Positions 33,440-35,637 of a stretch of DNA of 35,637 bases are shown one piece after another. Both the position numbers and the translations under genes were made by a program. The notes beneath the pieces are model-generated. The model was not told where the DNA came from and made no database searches. It saw nothing but the letters and a program-made list of their open reading frames with translations. The DNA comes from Phreatobacter sp. (GTDB lineage: Bacteria; Pseudomonadota; Alphaproteobacteria; Rhizobiales; Phreatobacteraceae): positions 1 to 35,637 of the forward strand of contig JAIEPJ010000094.1 of the NCBI GenBank assembly GCA_019749835.1, given 5' to 3'. The first letter of the stretch is position 1, and the number at the start of each line of letters is the position of its first letter.

Positions 33440-35637
33440 TTATTCCGCCGCGACCTTCGGCGCGAAGGTGCCGCGGGCGTGCCGCTTCGGCTTGGCCGCT
33501 ACCTTCAGCGCCTCGAAATCCGCCCGGTCCTTCACCGCATTGCGCAGCGCCTGGTCCTTGCCGGGCTGATATTGCGGCGGCTGGTGGATGTCGACGCCGT
33601 ACCAGGCCGCCGCCTTCAGCATGAAGGCGGGGTCGGCGAGATGCGGCCGTCCCAGCGCCACGAGATCGGCGCGGCCCGCGGCGAGGATCGTGTTCATCTG
33701 GTCGGCCGAGGTGATGTTGCCGACGCACATGGTCTTCACCTCGGCCACGTTGCGGATGGCGTCGGAAAAGGGCGTCTGGAACATGCGGCCATAGACCGGC
33801 CGGCTCTTCGGCGTTGTCTGTCCCGTCGAGACGTCGACAAGGTCGACGCCGGCCTCGGCGAAGGCGCGGGCGATGGCGATGCTGTCCGCTTCCGAGATGC
33901 CGCCCTCGGCCCAGTCGGTGGCCGAGATGCGCACCGCCATGGGCTTCTCCGCCGGCCAGGCCGCGCGCATCGCCGCGAAGACACGGAGCGGAAAGCGCAG
34001 GCGGTTGTCGAGGCTGCCGCCATAGGCGTCCGTGCGCTGGTTGGTGAGCGGCGAGAGGAAGGAGGCGAGGAGATAGCCGTGGGCGCAGTGCAGCTCTAGC
34101 ATGTCGAATCCGCAGCGCGCCGCCCGCTCCGTCGCCGCGACGAAGTCAGCGGTGATGCGCGCCATGCCGGCCTCGTCCAGTTCCGCCGGCACCTGGCTGT
34201 CGGGGTAATAGGGAAGGGGAGAGGCGGAGACGATCGGCCAGGCGCCGGCAGGCAACGGCCGGTCCATGCCCTCCCACATCAGCTTCGACGCGCCCTTGCG
34301 GCCGGCATGGCCGAGCTGCAGGCAGAGCTTCGCCTGCGAATTGGCATGGGCGAAGGCGACGATGCGCGTCCAGGCCGCCTCCTGCGCGTCGGACCAGAGG
34401 CCCGCACAGCCCAGGGTGATGCGGGCGTCCGGGGCGACGCAGACCATCTCGGTATAGACGAGGCCGGCGCCGCCGATGGCGCGGGCGCCGTAATGCACCA
34501 CATGCCAGTCGGTCGGCATGCCCTCCACCGCCGAATACATGCACATGGGCGAGACCACCGCGCGGTTCGCCACCGTGAGGCCGCGCAGGGTGAGCGGCTG
34601 GAACAGCGGCGGCCGGGGCTTCGCGAGGTCCGCACCCGGCACGCTCTCCGCGAACATCCGGTCGGTCTCGGCAACGAAGTCCGGCGCACGTAGCTTCAGG
34701 TTCTCGTAGGTGATGGCCTTGGAGCGCGTCATCAGGCCGAAGGCGAACTGGCGCGGGTCCATGTCCCAGAAGCGGTCGACATGTTCGAACCAGACGAGCG
34801 AGACGTCGGCGGCATGCTGGGTGCGCTCCACCTCCTCGCGCCGGTCGGTCTCGTAGGAGGCGAGCGCCTCGGCCACCGTGCCCCTGGCGCGCAGGGCGTC
34901 GAACAGGGCGATGGAATCCTCCATGGCGAGCTTGGTGCCGGCGCCGATCGAGAAATGCGCCGTGCCCTTGGCATCGCCCATCAGGACCACATTGTCCTTC
35001 ACCCAGCGCTTGGAGCGGATCATCGGGAATTGCCGCCAGAGCGAGCGGTTGGTGATGAGCGGATGGCCGGCGAGTTCCTCGGAGAAGACCCCCTCGAGGA
35101 AGCGGGCGGATTGCTCTTCATCCATCCGGTCGAGGCCGGCGCGGGCGAAGGTGTCGGGATCGGTCTCGATGACCCAGGTCGAGCGCCCCGGCTCGTACTG
35201 GTAGGTGTGGGCGATGAAGATGCCGAACGCGGTCTCGCGAAAGAAGAAGGTGAAGGCGTCGAGCTCGCGGGTGGAGCCCAGCCAGGTGAACTTGTTGGGG
35301 CGCAGGTCCACCTCGGGCTGGAAATGGTCGCGGTTGGCCTCGCGGATGCGCGAATTGATGCCGTCCGAGGCGACGACGAGATCGTAGCCGGCGAAGGCGG
35401 CGAGATCCGGCTCCACCTCGGTCTGGAACTGCATGGCGACGCCCAACTGGCGGGCGCGGTTCTGCAGGAGGATCAGCAGCGTCTGGCGCGAGCAGCCGCA
35501 GAAGCCGTTGCCGCCGATGCGGTGCACCGTGTCCTTGAAGCGAACCTCGATGTCGTCCCAATAGGCGAAGTTCTCGGTGATGGCGCGGTAGCTCTCCGCG
35601 TCGTAGCGCTCGAAAATGTCGAGGGTCGCGTCGGAGA
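33440..35637 (-). CDS. Bifunctional aryl-CoA monooxygenase-Old Yellow Enzyme fusion (salicylyl-/2-aminobenzoyl-CoA type), N-terminus cut
   Basis: 731 residues are visible and continue through the right edge, so the first ~40 residues including the Rossmann GxGxxG are missing. Bases 34620-35637 encode an FAD-dependent aromatic hydroxylase part (GNGFCGCSRQTLLILLQ, DLVVASDGINSRIRE, DAKGTAHFSIGAGTKLAMEDSIAL). Bases 33440-34606 encode an OYE domain of YqjM type with SPMCMYSA (flavin-modulating Cys), HCAHGYLL (two catalytic His) and DAYGGSLDNRLRFPL. This fusion occurs in 2-aminobenzoyl-CoA monooxygenase/reductase and in proteins annotated salicylyl-CoA 5-hydroxylase/oxidoreductase, which dearomatise or hydroxylate the CoA thioester. 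No aryl-CoA ligase is next to it in the window, but an acyl-CoA ligase could lie beyond the right edge. The call rests on domain order and motifs. Confidence 0.93.
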   Translation of the reverse strand, partial: SDATLDIFERYDAESYRAITENFAYWDDIEVRFKDTVHRIGGNGFCGCSRQTLLILLQNRARQLGVAMQFQTEVEPDLAAFAGYDLVVASDGINSRIREANRDHFQPEVDLRPNKFTWLGSTRELDAFTFFFRETAFGIFIAHTYQYEPGRSTWVIETDPDTFARAGLDRMDEEQSARFLEGVFSEELAGHPLITNRSLWRQFPMIRSKRWVKDNVVLMGDAKGTAHFSIGAGTKLAMEDSIALFDALRARGTVAEALASYETDRREEVERTQHAADVSLVWFEHVDRFWDMDPRQFAFGLMTRSKAITYENLKLRAPDFVAETDRMFAESVPGADLAKPRPPLFQPLTLRGLTVANRAVVSPMCMYSAVEGMPTDWHVVHYGARAIGGAGLVYTEMVCVAPDARITLGCAGLWSDAQEAAWTRIVAFAHANSQAKLCLQLGHAGRKGASKLMWEGMDRPLPAGAWPIVSASPLPYYPDSQVPAELDEAGMARITADFVAATERAARCGFDMLELHCAHGYLLASFLSPLTNQRTDAYGGSLDNRLRFPLRVFAAMRAAWPAEKPMAVRISATDWAEGGISEADSIAIARAFAEAGVDLVDVSTGQTTPKSRPVYGRMFQTPFSDAIRNVAEVKTMCVGNITSADQMNTILAAGRADLVALGRPHLADPAFMLKAAAWYGVDIHQPPQYQPGKDQALRNAVKDRADFEALKVAAKPKRHARGTFAPKVAAE

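Overview
The window is GC-rich chromosomal DNA of an alphaproteobacterium. The likely order is Hyphomicrobiales (Rhizobiales), judged from the gene families (DUF898, DUF1499, DUF3422, Bug-type binding protein, DmdB-like acyl-CoA ligase), the tRNA-Gln form, and palindromic intergenic repeats of the kind common in that order. The genus cannot be fixed from sequence alone. No phage, IS, integrase, CRISPR or plasmid gene was seen. Most of the window looks like ordinary chromosome with a strong catabolic and transport flavour.

Layout. 1-5444 (minus strand): a tight run of DUF898 membrane protein, M48 metalloprotease, DUF1499 membrane protein and a truncated M20 peptidase, preceded by an acyl-CoA ligase. 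5599-5758: promoter and tRNA-Gln(UUG). 5963-8380: a lone large secreted-type protein with two repeat (propeller-like) regions flanking an RTX calcium-binding block. 8411-10035 (minus): small secreted protein, single-domain response regulator, Gly/Arg-rich secreted protein with a strong intrinsic terminator. 10572-13621 (plus): ArsR-type repressor with a SqrR/BigR-like cysteine pair, then a PAS-containing sensor kinase overlapping its response regulator. 13718-16311: hemF overlapped by a ThDP enzyme. 16473-21678: Bug-family binding protein, sulfatase-superfamily hydrolase, DUF3422 protein and aldo/keto reductase, with palindromic repeats in the gaps.

22027-30536 is the most coherent functional unit. 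A three-gene minus-strand operon (FAD amine-oxidase-like dehydrogenase, cupin, NIPSNAP protein) diverges, across a distinctly AT-rich regulatory gap, from a VOC/glyoxalase-like protein and a complete peptide/opine-type ABC importer (binding protein, two permeases, fused double ATPase). This looks like an uptake-plus-oxidation pathway for an unidentified nitrogenous compound. It is followed by pncB (NAD salvage), an SDR oxidoreductase, a Uma2-type nuclease and, convergent at the right edge, a truncated fusion of an aryl-CoA monooxygenase with an Old Yellow Enzyme domain.

Nothing here is clearly a new defence or mobile system. The best candidates for new biology are the double-propeller RTX protein, the uncharacterised oxidation/import module, the DUF898-M48-DUF1499 membrane cluster, and the putative persulfide-sensing repressor placed away from any recognisable sulfur gene. 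All starts and functions are read from sequence by eye. No database search was run.
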